Of a stretch of 64,000 nucleotides of DNA, positions 8,865 to 18,594 are shown in pieces. The position numbers and the translations under genes were made by a program. This DNA comes from Actinomycetospora soli (GTDB taxonomy: Bacteria; Actinomycetota; Actinomycetes; Mycobacteriales; Pseudonocardiaceae): NCBI RefSeq assembly GCF_021026295.1, contig NZ_JAJNDA010000003.1:1-64000 (forward strand). The letters run 5' to 3'. The notes beneath the pieces were generated by a model, which searched no databases, was not told the origin of the DNA, and saw only the letters and a list, made by a program, of their open reading frames with translations. Position 1 is the stretch's first letter; each line of letters begins with the position of its first letter.

Positions 8865-9196
8865 CGGTCTCCCACGAGGCGCCGACGGTGCCCGACGCCC
8901 CCGCGCCGCTGGAGCCGGGCACGCTCGAGGCCGCCGGGGAGCTGCTGCGCGCCCTGGCCGCACCGGTGCGGATCGCGGTCGTCATGCAGCTGCGGGTCTC
9001 GCCGCGCTGCGTGCACGAGCTGGTGGACACCCTCGGCGTCACGCAGCCGCTGATCAGCCAGCACCTGCGGGTGCTCAAGGCGGCCGGCGTGGTCCGGGGC
9101 GAGCGACGCGGCCGCGAGGTGGTCTACCGGTTGGTGGACGATCACCTGGCCCATATCGTGGTCGACGCCGTCGAACACGTGCAGGAGGACGCATGA
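8861..9196 (+). CDS. smtB: ArsR/SmtB-family metalloregulator
   Basis: 111 residues. It has a winged-helix ArsR fold: helix LEAAGELLRALAAPVRIAVVMQL, then VSPRCVHELVDTLGVTQPLISQHLRVLKAAGVV (recognition helix) and wing RGERRGREVVYRLVD. The C-terminal helix carries His/Asp ligands (VDDHLAHIVVDAVEHVQ) of the alpha5-type zinc site seen in SmtB-like sensors. Placement directly before a Fur-family gene and beside glyS reproduces the mycobacterial smtB-zur operon, in which SmtB controls zur expression in response to zinc. Confidence 0.88.
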   Translation: MTVSHEAPTVPDAPAPLEPGTLEAAGELLRALAAPVRIAVVMQLRVSPRCVHELVDTLGVTQPLISQHLRVLKAAGVVRGERRGREVVYRLVDDHLAHIVVDAVEHVQEDA

Positions 9197-9229
9197 GTGC
9201 GGGAGACGCAACGCAGCGGAGCTCGACCC

Positions 9230-9643
9230 ATGGTCTCTGAATCACGCCCGACCGTGGTCCCCGGGCAGCGGTCGACCCGGCAGCGCGCGGCGATCGGCGA
9301 CCTCCTCGACGAGCTCGACGACTTCCGCTCCGCCCAGGACATCCACGAGGAGCTCCGGCGCCGCGGTGAGGGCATCGGCCTGACCACCGTCTACCGCACG
9401 CTGCAGGCGCTCGCCGACGCCGGTGAGATCGACGTCCTGCGCACGACGGCGGGCGAGGCCTCCTACCGCCGCTGCTCCGACACCCATCACCACCACCTGG
9501 TGTGCCGCGTCTGCGGGCGCACGGTCGAGGTGGAGGGACCCGCCGTCGAGCACTGGGCGGAGAAGGTGGCCGTGGAGCACGGGTTCGCCGAGATCGACCA
9601 CACGGTGGAGATCATCGGCACCTGTTCGGGCTGCCGTTCCTGA
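9230..9643 (+). CDS. zur: Fur-family zinc uptake regulator
   Basis: 137 residues from the ATG at 9230 (GGAG nine bases upstream); a GTG at 9197 is an alternative start. The N-terminal winged helix holds RSTRQRAAIGDLLDELD and LTTVYRTLQALADAGEID (recognition helix). The dimerisation domain has HHHH at 86-89, CxxC at 92-95 and a second CxxC at 132-135, the structural zinc site of Fur proteins. As Zur it would repress zinc-uptake genes when zinc is plentiful. It ends just before the large palindromes at 9677-9790. Confidence 0.9.
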   Translation: MVSESRPTVVPGQRSTRQRAAIGDLLDELDDFRSAQDIHEELRRRGEGIGLTTVYRTLQALADAGEIDVLRTTAGEASYRRCSDTHHHHLVCRVCGRTVEVEGPAVEHWAEKVAVEHGFAEIDHTVEIIGTCSGCRS

Positions 9644-9676
9644 CGACGGGTCGCGCCGGCGGCGGGGCCCGGAGAC

Positions 9677-9723
9677 AGCCGTGGCCCACCGCTGACGTCC
9701 GGCGTCAGCGGTGGGCCACGGCT
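9677..9723. terminator. Perfect 21-bp hairpin between convergent zur and bccT
   Basis: The left arm 9677-9697 (AGCCGTGGCCCACCGCTGACG) pairs perfectly with 9703-9723 around the loop TCCGG. It sits between converging genes and could stop transcription from both sides. There is no T-tract, as is common in actinobacteria. The same core recurs immediately downstream and at 52624-52672. Confidence 0.7.
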
Positions 9724-9749
9724 GACACCCGGCCCGTGCACACGTGCGC

Positions 9750-9790
9750 CGTGGCGACCTGCTGACGTCCGGCGTCAGCGGTGGGCCACG
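9750..9790. repeat. Second, degenerate copy of the GCTGACGTCCGGCGTCAGC hairpin
   Basis: This copy keeps the inner stem GCTGACG-TCCGG-CGTCAGC and outer CGTGG/CCACG pairing but has mismatches between them. Bases 9750-9770 are identical to 52624-52644, which shows that it is a dispersed repeat. Confidence 0.6.
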
Positions 9791-9802
9791 ACTGCTCTGC
9801 GA

Positions 9803-11701
9803 CTACTCCCGGTCGGCGCTCGGACGCCCGGCGGTCTCCCGCTCGGCGCCGCCCGTCGGACCCACCTGCAGCGTGTCGTCGACCCCGTCCGCGTCCGGGC
9901 GCCCCGGGGCGTCCGCGGGCACCGGCTCGTCGGACTCGCGGAACGGGTCGCCGTTGCGGCGGACGTCGGCGTAGGTGACGCGCTCGCCTGCCTCGTTCAC
10001 CGTCGTCCGCCAGGGACCGTCGGCGTCGGCCGGGAACGACTGCACCCGCAGGTAGAAGTCGTCCCCGTGCTTGTCGGTGCCGTAGTCGATCGCCTGCTCG
10101 ATCACCTCGGTGCCCTTGATCTCGCGCAGCACGACCGGGTCGTGGTTGAGATCGCGGGTGAGGGCGACGCACAGGGCGATCATGATGATCACGAACGGCG
10201 CGGCGACCAGGATCGTCAGGTTCTGCAGGCCGGACAGGGCGTCCTCGCCGCCGACCAGCAGCATCACCATCGCGACGAGGCCCATCGTGGCGCCCCAGAA
10301 GATGACGACCCACTTCTTCGGCTCGTCGGTGCCGCGCTGCGAGAGCGTGCCGGTGACGATCGACGCGGCGTCCGCGCCGGAGACGAAGAAGATGGCGACC
10401 AGCACCATCACCAGGATGCCGGTGACCGTGGCCAGCGGGTAGGCCTGCAGCACCGAGAACAGCTGCGTCTCGGTGTCGGCGCCGGCCGGGTTCAGGCCCG
10501 CCTGCTGCTGGGTGATCGCCGTCCCGCCGAAGATCGCGAACCAGAGCAGCGACACGAGGCTCGGCACGAGGATCACGCCGCCGACGAACTGGCGGATCGT
10601 GCGGCCGCGGCTGATCTTCGCCAGGAACATGCCGACGAACGGGGTCCAGGAGATCCACCAGGCCCAGTAGAAGACCGTCCACGACGAGAGCCAGTCGAGC
10701 ATCGGCGCGCCGCCGGTCGCCTCGGTGCGGCCCACCATCTCGAAGAACTCCGAGAAGTAGGCGCCGACCGCGGTGGGCAGCAGGTCGAGGATGATCACCG
10801 TCGGGCCGACGACGAACACGAACAGCGCCAGCACGCCGGCCAGCACCATGTTGATGTTCGAGAGCCACTGGATGCCCTTGGCGACGCCCGAGACCGCGGA
10901 CAGGATGAACGCCGCCGTCAGGACGATGATGATCGGGACGAGCACCTCGTTGCCCGCGTCGGGCAGGAAGCCCGTGGCGTCGAGGCCGCCGCCGATCTGC
11001 AGGGCGCCGAGGCCGAGCGAGGCCGCGGAGCCGAACACCGTCGCGAAGATCGCGATGATGTCGATGACCCGGCCGGGCGTGCCGTTGGCGGCCTTCTCGC
11101 CGATCAGCGGGATGAAGGCCTGGCTGATGAGCTGGCGACGCCCCTTGCGGAACGTCGAGTACGCGATCGCGAGGCCGACGACGGCGTAGATCGCCCACGG
11201 GTGCAGCGTCCAGTGGAACAGCGAGGTGGCCATCGCGGTGCGCAGCGACTCCACCTGGTCCCCGCCGACCACCGACCCCGGCGGCGGGCTGGTGAAGAAC
11301 GACAGCGGCTCGGCGACGCCGTAGAACATCAGTCCGATGCCCATGCCGGCCGAGAACATCATCGCGATCCACGACACGGTGCGGAACTCGGGCTGCTCGT
11401 CCTCTTCACCGAGCTTGATGCGACCGAACTTCGAGAACGCGAGCCAGAGCGCGAACACCACGAAGCCGGTGGCGGCGAGGATGAACAGCCACCCGCCGCC
11501 CTTGATCAGCCCGCTGATCATGCCGCTGGACACCGAGCTCAGCGACTCCGTGCTGAGGATGCCCCAGAGCACGAAGACCACGGCCAGCGAGGCGCCGACG
11601 CCGAAGACGACCTTGTCGACGGGCACGCCCTTCACGTCGGCGGCCGTTCCACCCTGTTCCTCCGGTGATGTCCCGGGAGGGCTCTCCTGCTGCTGTGTCA
11701 T
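9803..11701 (-). CDS. BCCT family betaine/carnitine/choline transporter
   Basis: 632 residues with 12 predicted membrane helices. BCCT signatures are clear: GMGIGLMFYGVAEPLSFF in TM3, the Trp-rich TM8 segment WAWWISWTPFVGMFLAKISR, and GRTIRQFV after it. These proteins import compatible solutes such as glycine betaine, usually sodium-coupled, for osmoprotection. The long acidic cytoplasmic C-terminus (from about residue 510, rich in Asp and Pro) could act in osmosensing, as in BetP. It stands alone, convergent to zur. Substrate specificity cannot be read from sequence. Confidence 0.9.
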   Translation of the reverse strand: MTQQQESPPGTSPEEQGGTAADVKGVPVDKVVFGVGASLAVVFVLWGILSTESLSSVSSGMISGLIKGGGWLFILAATGFVVFALWLAFSKFGRIKLGEEDEQPEFRTVSWIAMMFSAGMGIGLMFYGVAEPLSFFTSPPPGSVVGGDQVESLRTAMATSLFHWTLHPWAIYAVVGLAIAYSTFRKGRRQLISQAFIPLIGEKAANGTPGRVIDIIAIFATVFGSAASLGLGALQIGGGLDATGFLPDAGNEVLVPIIIVLTAAFILSAVSGVAKGIQWLSNINMVLAGVLALFVFVVGPTVIILDLLPTAVGAYFSEFFEMVGRTEATGGAPMLDWLSSWTVFYWAWWISWTPFVGMFLAKISRGRTIRQFVGGVILVPSLVSLLWFAIFGGTAITQQQAGLNPAGADTETQLFSVLQAYPLATVTGILVMVLVAIFFVSGADAASIVTGTLSQRGTDEPKKWVVIFWGATMGLVAMVMLLVGGEDALSGLQNLTILVAAPFVIIMIALCVALTRDLNHDPVVLREIKGTEVIEQAIDYGTDKHGDDFYLRVQSFPADADGPWRTTVNEAGERVTYADVRRNGDPFRESDEPVPADAPGRPDADGVDDTLQVGPTGGAERETAGRPSADRE

Positions 11702-11823
11702 ACCGGTACGCCCCCCGGCATCCCGGCGGGCGTCCTCCTCTCCGGATGCGACGTCCGGAGCAGCCTACGGGAGGAAAGGGACATACACCGCGCAATCGGG
11801 GGAAATCCCGGCGTGACCCGCAG

Positions 11824-12234
11824 TCAGGAACCACCCGCGAGATCGGCCCGGACCTGCGAGGCCGTTGACACGACGAGCATGAGCAGGGTGCCGAGCGGAT
11901 CCGCGGCCAGGCCCTCGGCCGGGAACGCGTAGCGCAGGGTCACGTCCCACCCGGCGTCGGTCCGCACGACGCCGAGCGTGCCGAAGAGCCCCTGGCCCGC
12001 CCGCTCGGCCATCCGGCGCGGGACGTCGTCGTCGGGGAGGTCCCAGGCGACGACGCAGGTCAGCGAGAGCACGGCGAGGCCCTCGACGAGCTCCACCCCC
12101 TGCACCGCGCACGGCACGTCGCCGTGCCGGAAGGAGAGCGCGCCGTCGTCGTCGACGCGGACCTCCACGAACTTCTCGAGTGCCTCGCGGGCGGTGATCA
12201 GCAGGGTGGCGGTGGTGGCGGCCTCGCGGCTCAC
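11824..12234 (-). CDS. Conserved hypothetical protein next to uppS
   Basis: 136 residues starting at a GTG that directly abuts the uppS stop (TGA-GTG). It is a compact alpha/beta protein: a helix TLLITAREALEKFVEVRVDDDG, several strands (VELVEGLAVLSLTCVVAWDL, WDVTLRYAFP) and a final helix LGTLLMLVVSTASQVRADL. I do not recognise a catalytic motif. The position corresponds to the small hypothetical gene between zur and uppS in mycobacteria. A type III secretion chaperone/YbjN-like fold is possible from the strand pattern but unproven. Confidence 0.75.
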   Translation of the reverse strand: MSREAATTATLLITAREALEKFVEVRVDDDGALSFRHGDVPCAVQGVELVEGLAVLSLTCVVAWDLPDDDVPRRMAERAGQGLFGTLGVVRTDAGWDVTLRYAFPAEGLAADPLGTLLMLVVSTASQVRADLAGGS

Positions 12235-13113
12235 TCAGCTCTCCTCGGCAGGGTCGACCCCGGCGTCGACCCCGGACGCGTCGACGGCGCCACCGTAGCG
12301 GCGGTCGCGCGCGGCGTAGATCTCGCAGGCCTGCCAGAGGTGCCGGCGGTCGAAGTCGGGGAACAGCGTGTCGAGGAAGACCATCTCGGCGTACGCGGAC
12401 TGCCAGAGCAGGAAGTTCGACGTCCGCTGCTCCCCCGAGCTGCGCACGAACAGGTCGACGTCGGGCATGTCCGGCTCGTCGAGGTACCGGGCGAGAGCAC
12501 GCTCGTCGATCCGCTCCGGGTCGAGCTCGCCGCGCGCGGCCCGTCGCGCCAGCTCCCGCGCGGCCCCGACGATCTCCGCGCGACCGCCGTAGTTGACGCA
12601 CATGGTGAGGGTGACGACGTCGTTGTCCTTCGTCAGCTCCTCGGCGATCTCGAGCTCCTTGATGACGCTGCGCCACAGCCGCGGCCGCTGACCCGACCAG
12701 CGCACCCGCACGCCCATCGCGTGCATCTCGTCGCGCCGGCGCCGGATCACGTCGCGGTTGAACCCGAGCAGGAAGCGGACCTCCTCGGGGCTGCGCCGCC
12801 AGTTCTCCGTCGAGAAGGCGTAGGCGCTGATCCACTTGACGCCGACGTCGATGCAGCCGCGCACCACGTCCAGCAGCTGGGCCTCGCCGTGCCGGTGCCC
12901 CTCGATCCGCGGCAGCCCGCGCTGGTTGGCCCAGCGACCGTTGCCGTCCATCACGAGCGCGACGTGGTTCGGCACGAGCTCCGCGGGGATCGCCGGCGCC
13001 GTGGCGCCCGACGGGTGCGGGGTCGGCGGCATCACCGTGGGGTCGCCCGGACCGCGCAGCCGGGCTCCCGACCGGCCACGGCTCCGTCCGGCGCGCTGGC
13101 GCAGGGGGCTCAC
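12235..13113 (-). CDS. uppS: Isoprenyl (decaprenyl) diphosphate synthase, cis-type
   Basis: 292 residues. It extends an allylic diphosphate with cis-isoprene units to give the polyprenyl carrier for cell-wall synthesis. The conserved core is [20 protein letters not shown] (catalytic Asp), [27 protein letters not shown] and [25 protein letters not shown]. The GTG at 13113 is chosen because it overlaps the recO stop by 4 bp and gives the length usual for actinobacterial Z-decaprenyl diphosphate synthases (about 290). Confidence 0.93.
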   Translation of the reverse strand: MSPLRQRAGRSRGRSGARLRGPGDPTVMPPTPHPSGATAPAIPAELVPNHVALVMDGNGRWANQRGLPRIEGHRHGEAQLLDVVRGCIDVGVKWISAYAFSTENWRRSPEEVRFLLGFNRDVIRRRRDEMHAMGVRVRWSGQRPRLWRSVIKELEIAEELTKDNDVVTLTMCVNYGGRAEIVGAARELARRAARGELDPERIDERALARYLDEPDMPDVDLFVRSSGEQRTSNFLLWQSAYAEMVFLDTLFPDFDRRHLWQACEIYAARDRRYGGAVDASGVDAGVDPAEES

Positions 13114-13970
13114 ACGACTCCTTCCGATGCTTCCCGACGACGGGTGTCGTCGGCCTCCTCCGCCGTCGGGACCCCGTCCTCCAGGTCCACCCGGGGGACC
13201 GCGCCGCGGCGGTCGACGAGCGGGAGCGAGCGCAGCTGGCGCTCGAGGTGCCACTGCAGGTGGGCGGCCACGAGGCCCGCGGCGTCGCGGCGGGCGTCGG
13301 GCGGGCTCTGCTCGGCGGCGGTCCAGTCGCCGTCGCGCAGGGCCTCGAGCAACCGCCAGGTCCACCACGACGGGACGACCGCGCCGCCGGGACGGCAGTC
13401 GTCGCACACCGCTCCCCCGGCCGCCACCGCGAAGCGGCGGTGGAACCCGTGCGTCCCGTCGGGGGCGTCGAGGGGCGTCTCGGGCTCGACGCCGCAGCGG
13501 GCGCACTCGGTGACGGCGGGCGCGTACCCGGCGATGACCATCGCGCGCAGCAGGTAGGCGTCGAGGACGAGGTGCGGGTCGCGCTGCCCGACGGCGAGGC
13601 CGCGCAGGGCGCCGACCAGCAGCAGGAACAGCTCGCGGGCCGGCTCGCCCTCCTCGGGGGTGAGCCGGTCGGCGGTCTCGAGCAGGGCGCAGCCCGCCGT
13701 GTACCGGGGGTAGTCCGCGACCAGGTCGCCCCCGAAGGCGTCGACCGTCTGCACCTGCGTGACGATGTCGAGGCTGCGACCGGTGTGCAGCTGCACGTCG
13801 ACGTGACCGAACGGCTCGAGGCGCGCGCCGAACTTCGAGGTGGTCCGGCGGACGCCCTTCGCGGTGGCGCGGATCTTGCCGTGGTGCTGGGTCAGGAGGG
13901 TGACGATCCGGTCGGCCTCACCGAGTTTCTGACACCGCAGCACCACGCCGGTGTCGCGGTAGAGGCCCAC
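13110..13970 (-). CDS. recO: DNA repair protein RecO
   Basis: 286 residues, GTG start. It mediates RecFOR loading of RecA onto SSB-coated single-stranded DNA. The N-terminal OB fold begins [20 protein letters not shown] and includes [19 protein letters not shown]. The zinc-binding CARC...CDDC-like pairs (CARCG near residue 154 and CDDCRPGG near 196) are present. It leads the recO-uppS-hypothetical operon. Confidence 0.93.
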   Translation of the reverse strand: MGLYRDTGVVLRCQKLGEADRIVTLLTQHHGKIRATAKGVRRTTSKFGARLEPFGHVDVQLHTGRSLDIVTQVQTVDAFGGDLVADYPRYTAGCALLETADRLTPEEGEPARELFLLLVGALRGLAVGQRDPHLVLDAYLLRAMVIAGYAPAVTECARCGVEPETPLDAPDGTHGFHRRFAVAAGGAVCDDCRPGGAVVPSWWTWRLLEALRDGDWTAAEQSPPDARRDAAGLVAAHLQWHLERQLRSLPLVDRRGAVPRVDLEDGVPTAEEADDTRRREASEGVV

Positions 13971-14025
13971 GGACCCATCCTGGCACTCCGGTCCGACGGT
14001 CGGCGTCGTTCACTCGCTCGGCCCA

Positions 14026-14054
14026 TTGGAGCGTCGACGCCTCCGGTCTACTGT
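14026..14054 (+). promoter_or_regulatory. Promoter of the DUF4190 gene
   Basis: A -35 box TTGGAG (14026-14031), a 17-base spacer and a -10 box TACTGT (14049-14054) precede the ATG at 14090. GGGAGGA lies eight bases before the ATG as ribosome site. Confidence 0.55.
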
Positions 14055-14089
14055 CACGCTCAGTCACATCTGACCCGGGAGGACCCGCC

Positions 14090-14428
14090 ATGACCACTCC
14101 GCAGCAGCAGCCCTTCGTCCCCGACCCGACCGCCTACGCCCAACCCCCGGCCCAGCCCGTGGGGTACGGCCCGCCGGTCGCCCACGCGCCGGCCCGGCGC
14201 ACCAACGTGCTGTCGATCGTGGCGCTCGTCGCGGCGTTCTTCGTGCCGCTCGCCGCGGTGGTCTGCGGGTGGGTGTCGCTGCGCCAGATCGCGCGCAGCG
14301 GCGAGAACGGACGTCCGCTGGCGATCACGGCCCTCGTCCTCGGTGGCATCGGCTGTGCGCTGTGGATCCTGTTCTGGGTGCTGATCATCGCCGGCGGAGG
14401 CAGCTTCTCGTACTCGTACTCGATCTGA
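14090..14428 (+). CDS. DUF4190-domain membrane protein
   Basis: 112 residues. A Pro/Gln/Tyr-rich cytoplasmic head (residues 1-40) is followed by two membrane helices: VLSIVALVAAFFVPLAAVVCGW and ALVLGGIGCALWILFWVLIIAGGG. Between them is the DUF4190 loop VSLRQIARSGENGRPLAI. The tail ends SFSYSYSI. Function of the family is unknown. A GGCCGGCC repeat pair follows the stop and may form a weak terminator. Confidence 0.8.
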   Translation: MTTPQQQPFVPDPTAYAQPPAQPVGYGPPVAHAPARRTNVLSIVALVAAFFVPLAAVVCGWVSLRQIARSGENGRPLAITALVLGGIGCALWILFWVLIIAGGGSFSYSYSI

Positions 14429-14540
14429 GGCCGGCCGGCGGCTGGTCGGCGGACCCGGCCGGCCCCGGTCCCGAGGTTCACGTCAGACAGGGCCCGCAAC
14501 CCGCGACGATGCCTGGTGTCACCCTCGATGGCGCCCTAGC

Positions 14541-14921
14541 GTGGCCCGCGTGGAGATCGCCGGACGGGTCCTCGACGCGCTCGCCTCGACCACGGCGGAC
14601 GGGCCGCCGCCGGACCTGTTCGCCCCGGACGCCGTCACGTGGCACTCCTTCGACGAGGTCGAGGCCCCGACGGTGCCGGCGACCTTCGACTCGCTGCGTG
14701 CGATCCGGGCCGTGGTCCCCGACTTCACGATGGTCGACGTCCGCGCCTACGGCGGGGAGCCGGGCCTGGCGCAGTACGTCGTCACCGGCACGCTGCCCGA
14801 CGGGTCGCGCCTGCACGCCCCGGCCGCCCTGGTCGTGCACTCCCGCGACGGGCTGGTCACGCGCATCGAGGAGTACGTCGACACCGGTCAGCTGGCGCCG
14901 CTGTTCGCGCACCTCGGCTGA
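14541..14921 (+). CDS. SnoaL/NTF2-like protein
   Basis: 126 residues from a GTG. The cone-shaped NTF2-like fold is suggested by an N-terminal helix (VEIAGRVLDALAS), WHSFDEVEAPTV, IRAVVPDFTMVDVRAY and VTRIEEYVDTGQLAPLF. SnoaL-like proteins are polyketide cyclases or ketosteroid-isomerase-type enzymes, or simple ligand-binding domains. No neighbouring biosynthetic genes point to a substrate. Confidence 0.75.
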   Translation: MARVEIAGRVLDALASTTADGPPPDLFAPDAVTWHSFDEVEAPTVPATFDSLRAIRAVVPDFTMVDVRAYGGEPGLAQYVVTGTLPDGSRLHAPAALVVHSRDGLVTRIEEYVDTGQLAPLFAHLG

Positions 14922-14967
14922 CCGGCGGTCTCGCGGCTCCGAGGACGGGGCGTCCCTGTCAGTGGAT

Positions 14968-14993
14968 GACAGCAACGACGCTCTCCTGCCACG
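14968..14993. repeat. Dispersed 26-bp element, copy 1
   Basis: These 26 bases match the reverse complement of 23677-23702 with one mismatch. The element lies between the converging SnoaL-like and era genes. The full hairpin is only preserved at the 23677-23735 copy. Confidence 0.6.
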
Positions 14994-15003
14994 GGGAGCC
15001 GGG

Positions 15004-15903
15004 TCAGAACCCCAGCTTGCGCAGCTGACGCGGGTCGCGCTGCCAGTCCTTGGCCACCTTGACGAACAGGTCGAGGTGGACCTGCGTGCCCAGCATCTTC
15101 TCGATCTGCTGCCGGGAGTTGGTCCCGACCTCCTTGAGCCGCGACCCGCCCCGGCCGATCACGATGGCCTTCTGCGACTGCCGCTCGACGAAGATCTCGG
15201 CGCGGATCTTGAGGGTCTTCCCCTCGACCATCTCCTCGACGACGACGGCCAGCGAGTGCGGCAGCTCGTCGCGCACGCCCTCGAGCGCGGCCTCCCGGAT
15301 GAACTCCGCGATCATCGTGGTCTCGGGCTCGTCGGACAGCTCGCCCTCGGGGTAGAGCGGCGGGCCGGGCGGCATCTGCCCGAGCAGCAGGTCGGTCAGC
15401 AGCTCGACCTGCTTCCCCGACACCGCGGACACCGGGACGATCTCGGCGAAGTCGGCGAGCTCCTGCAGCTCCAGCAGGCGCTGGGCGATCACCTCGGGCC
15501 GGGCGAGGTCGGTCTTGGTCAGGATCCCGACGACGGGGGTCCGGTCGGCGACCTTGCGCAGCTCCGAGACGATGAACCGGTCGCCCGGCCCCACCGCCTG
15601 GTCGGCCGGCGCGCAGAAGCCGATCACGTCGACCTCGGCCCAGGTCGTGCGCACCACGTCGTTGAGCCGCTCCCCCAGCAGGGTCCGCGGCTTGTGCAGC
15701 CCCGGGGTGTCGACGAGCACGAGTTGCCCGTCGTCCCGGTGGACGATGCCGCGGATCGCGTGGCGGGTGGTCTGCGGGCGCGACGACGTGATCGCGACCT
15801 TCTGCCCCACCAGCGCGTTCGTCAGGGTCGACTTGCCGACGTTCGGGCGGCCCACGAAGCAGGCGAACCCGGAGCGGAAGTCCTCCGGCCAGGGCTGGGT
15901 CAC
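15004..15903 (-). CDS. era: GTPase Era
   Basis: 299 residues. It binds 16S rRNA and assists 30S assembly. The G domain shows G1 GRPNVGKST, G3 DTPGLHKP and G4 TKTD. The C-terminal KH domain has IRAEIFVERQSQKAIVIGRGG followed by VHLDLFVKVAKDWQRDPRQL. The GTG at 15903 overlaps the stop of the 2-hydroxyglutarate oxidase gene by 4 bp. It is part of the ybeY-corC-lhgO-era run. Confidence 0.95.
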   Translation of the reverse strand: MTQPWPEDFRSGFACFVGRPNVGKSTLTNALVGQKVAITSSRPQTTRHAIRGIVHRDDGQLVLVDTPGLHKPRTLLGERLNDVVRTTWAEVDVIGFCAPADQAVGPGDRFIVSELRKVADRTPVVGILTKTDLARPEVIAQRLLELQELADFAEIVPVSAVSGKQVELLTDLLLGQMPPGPPLYPEGELSDEPETTMIAEFIREAALEGVRDELPHSLAVVVEEMVEGKTLKIRAEIFVERQSQKAIVIGRGGSRLKEVGTNSRQQIEKMLGTQVHLDLFVKVAKDWQRDPRQLRKLGF

Positions 15904-17162
15904 GCCGCGTCCTTGCCCTCGAGCCGCGCCACGATCTCGCGCCCGATCGGCAAAGCCGCCGTCGCGGCGGGCGACGGGGCGTTGAGCACGTGCAGTACCC
16001 GGATGTCGCCCTCGTCCGCGGTGTCCTCCCTGAACAGGAAGTCGTCCACCAGCGACCCGTCCGGCCGCACCGCCTGGGCCCGCACGCCCGCACGGCGCAT
16101 GACGTCGTGCGGCGGGTGCAGGTCGGCGGCCGTGGTGCCGGGCAGCATCTTCGAGACCGCCTTCGCCATCGCGGCCTTCGACAGCGAGCGCTGCATCTCG
16201 CCGATCCCGTAGCGCCACTGCTTGCCCGCGAGGGCGAGGAAGCCGGGGTCGGTGAGGGTCCCGGCGAGCTCGCGCACCTTCAGCGTCCGCCAGTCGTAGC
16301 CCTCCCGGGCGAGCGCCAGGACGGCGTTCGGTCCCACGTGCACGGACCCGTCGACCCCGCGGGTGGCGTGCACCCCGAGGAACGGGAACGCCGGGTCCGG
16401 CACCGGGTAGACGAGGCCACGGATGGCGTCGGCCTTCGGCCCGCGCAGGTCGGAGTACTCGCCGCGGAAGGGCACGATGCGCACGCCCGGGTCGAACCCC
16501 GAGGCGCGGGCGATCTCGTCCGAGCGTAGGCCCGCGCACACCACGACCTGCCCCGCGAGCAGGTCGCCGCGGTCGGTGCGCACCACGACGTCGGAACGCC
16601 GCCGCACCGCCGACCGCACGGCGCGCCCGGTGTGGATCACCGCGCCGCGCGCGACGGCGAGCTCGGCCAGCTTCGCGGTGATCGCCTCGTAGTCGCAGAT
16701 GCCGGTCGACGGGACGAACAGCCCGGCGACGGCGCTGACGGCGGGCTCGCGCTCGCGCACCCCCGCCGCGTCCAGCTCGTGCACCTCGACGCCGTTGGCC
16801 CGCCCGCGGCGCACCAGCTCGGCCATCCGCGGCAGCTCGTCCTCCGAGGTGGCCGCGACGACCTTGCCGCACTCGACGTAGGGCAGGTCGTGCTCCGCGC
16901 AGAACGTCTTCGTCTCCGCGCAGCCGGCCACCGCGAGCCGGGCCTTCAGCGAGCCCGGCGCGTAGTAGAGCCCGGAGTGGATGACGTTGGAGTTGCGCCC
17001 CGTCTGGTGCCCGGCCAGCGACGACTCGCGCTCGACGAGCGCGACCGACGTGTGCCCGGCGTCGAGCAGGGCCGTGAGCACGGCGAGCCCCACGATCCCG
17101 CCGCCGACCACGACGACGTCGTGCCGCGGGCTGGGCCCCGGGACTCCTGACACGTCACCCAC
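15900..17162 (-). CDS. lhgO: L-2-hydroxyglutarate oxidase (DAO family)
   Basis: 420 residues, GTG start. It oxidises L-2-hydroxyglutarate to 2-oxoglutarate using FAD. The N-terminal dinucleotide motif is [21 protein letters not shown]. Family stretches include [63 protein letters not shown] and [15 protein letters not shown]. Its insertion between corC and era, with overlaps on both sides (8 bp and 4 bp), is unlike mycobacteria and suggests co-expression with ribosome-biogenesis genes rather than a linked pathway. Confidence 0.88.
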   Translation of the reverse strand: MGDVSGVPGPSPRHDVVVVGGGIVGLAVLTALLDAGHTSVALVERESSLAGHQTGRNSNVIHSGLYYAPGSLKARLAVAGCAETKTFCAEHDLPYVECGKVVAATSEDELPRMAELVRRGRANGVEVHELDAAGVREREPAVSAVAGLFVPSTGICDYEAITAKLAELAVARGAVIHTGRAVRSAVRRRSDVVVRTDRGDLLAGQVVVCAGLRSDEIARASGFDPGVRIVPFRGEYSDLRGPKADAIRGLVYPVPDPAFPFLGVHATRGVDGSVHVGPNAVLALAREGYDWRTLKVRELAGTLTDPGFLALAGKQWRYGIGEMQRSLSKAAMAKAVSKMLPGTTAADLHPPHDVMRRAGVRAQAVRPDGSLVDDFLFREDTADEGDIRVLHVLNAPSPAATAALPIGREIVARLEGKDAA

Positions 17163-18594
17163 GCTGGTCCTCTCCCGTCTCGCCCGCCCGGCGCCCGAGC
17201 TCGGCCCCGGTCCGTCGCCCGCTCGCGCTCACGAGCGTGTCGGTCTCGTCCCCGTCGTCCCCGTCGTCCCCGCGCCCGGTGTCGTCGGACTCCTCCGACG
17301 GCGGGTGCGGGTCCCACACCAGCACGGACACGATGCGCATCCGGCCCCGATCGTCCTCGCCGCCCTCGGCGCGCAGGCGCAGGCCCCCGACCTCGGCCTC
17401 GGCGCCGGGCAGCGGCACCCGCCCGAGCCGCTGAGCGAGCAGGCCGCCGACCGTGTCCACGTCCTCGGCCTCGAACTCGACGCCCGTGGCCTCCTCGAGG
17501 TCCTCCACGGGCAGCCGCGCGGACACCCGCAGCGACCCGTCGTCGAGCCGGTCGACGGGGCGGTGCTCCGCCGTGTCGTACTCGTCGGTGATCTCCCCGA
17601 CGATCTCCTCCAGGATGTCCTCGATCGTCACCAGCCCGGCGATCCCGCCGTACTCGTCGACGACGAGCGCCATGTGGTTGCGGGTGCGCTGCATCTCCCG
17701 GAGCAGGTCGTCGACCTGCTTGGAGTCCGGCACGAAGGCCGCCGGTCGCATGATCTCGCCGACCGCGCCGGAGTGGTCCGACGGCGCGTGCTGCGGGTCG
17801 TTCTGCCGCGCGGTGGTGAAGCGCACCAGGTCCTTGAGGTACACGACCCCGACCGTGTCGTCGACGTTCTCCCCGATCACCGGGATGCGCGAGTAGCCCG
17901 AGCGCAGCGCCAGGGCGAGGGCCTGCCGGACCGACTTGTCCCGCTCGATCCACACCATCTCGGTGCGCGGGACCATCACCTCGCGCACGATCGTGTCGTC
18001 GAGCTCGAACACCGACTGGATCATGGAGCGCTCGTCGTCGTCGACGAGCCCGCGGGCCTCGGCCATGTCGACCAGCTCGCGCAGCTCCACCTCCTGGCTG
18101 AACGGCCCGTCCCGAAAGCCGCGACCGGGCGTGATCGCGTTGCCGACGAGGATCAGCAGCGAGGCCAGCGGACCGAGCAGCCGGGCGAGGGCGCGGATCG
18201 GCACGGCGACGGCGAGCCCCACGCCGTAGGGGTGCTGCAGGCCGATCGTGCGCGGCCCGACCCCGATCAGCACGTAGGACACGACCACGACGACGAGCGC
18301 CGCGATCGTCACCGCCCAACCCTCGGAGGACACGAGCTGCAACGCCACGTAGGCGCCGAGCACCGTGGCCACCGCCTCGCAGGTCAGGCGCATCAGGAGC
18401 AGGAGGTTGAGGTGGCGCGGCTTGTCCGCGACGACCGCGGCCAGCGACCGCGCGCCCGCCCGGCCCTCCCGCACGAGCCCGTCGACCCGCGCCGGCGACA
18501 TCGTGGTGATCGCCGAGTCGGCCGCCGCGAACACCCCGGCCAGCGGGACCAGGACGAGCGCGGCGATCAGTTGCCCGATCTGGGCGGCGGTCAC
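17155..18594 (-). CDS. CorC/HlyC family CNNM-CBS membrane protein
   Basis: 479 residues from a GTG that overlaps the ybeY stop by 4 bp. Four N-terminal hydrophobic segments form a CNNM/DUF21 domain ([42 protein letters not shown]). A CBS pair follows ([47 protein letters not shown]), then a CorC_HlyC transporter-associated domain around residues 350-420. The tail is acidic. The family is linked to magnesium/cobalt handling. This position is conserved in actinobacteria next to ybeY. Confidence 0.88.
   Translation of the reverse strand: MTAAQIGQLIAALVLVPLAGVFAAADSAITTMSPARVDGLVREGRAGARSLAAVVADKPRHLNLLLLMRLTCEAVATVLGAYVALQLVSSEGWAVTIAALVVVVVSYVLIGVGPRTIGLQHPYGVGLAVAVPIRALARLLGPLASLLILVGNAITPGRGFRDGPFSQEVELRELVDMAEARGLVDDDERSMIQSVFELDDTIVREVMVPRTEMVWIERDKSVRQALALALRSGYSRIPVIGENVDDTVGVVYLKDLVRFTTARQNDPQHAPSDHSGAVGEIMRPAAFVPDSKQVDDLLREMQRTRNHMALVVDEYGGIAGLVTIEDILEEIVGEITDEYDTAEHRPVDRLDDGSLRVSARLPVEDLEEATGVEFEAEDVDTVGGLLAQRLGRVPLPGAEAEVGGLRLRAEGGEDDRGRMRIVSVLVWDPHPPSEESDDTGRGDDGDDGDETDTLVSASGRRTGAELGRRAGETGEDQRG

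Noticed and set aside
9803-11701. Long plus-strand frame opposite the BCCT transporter
   Set aside because: It is highly charged (Asp/Glu/Arg/His) as expected for the complement of a membrane protein in GC-rich DNA.
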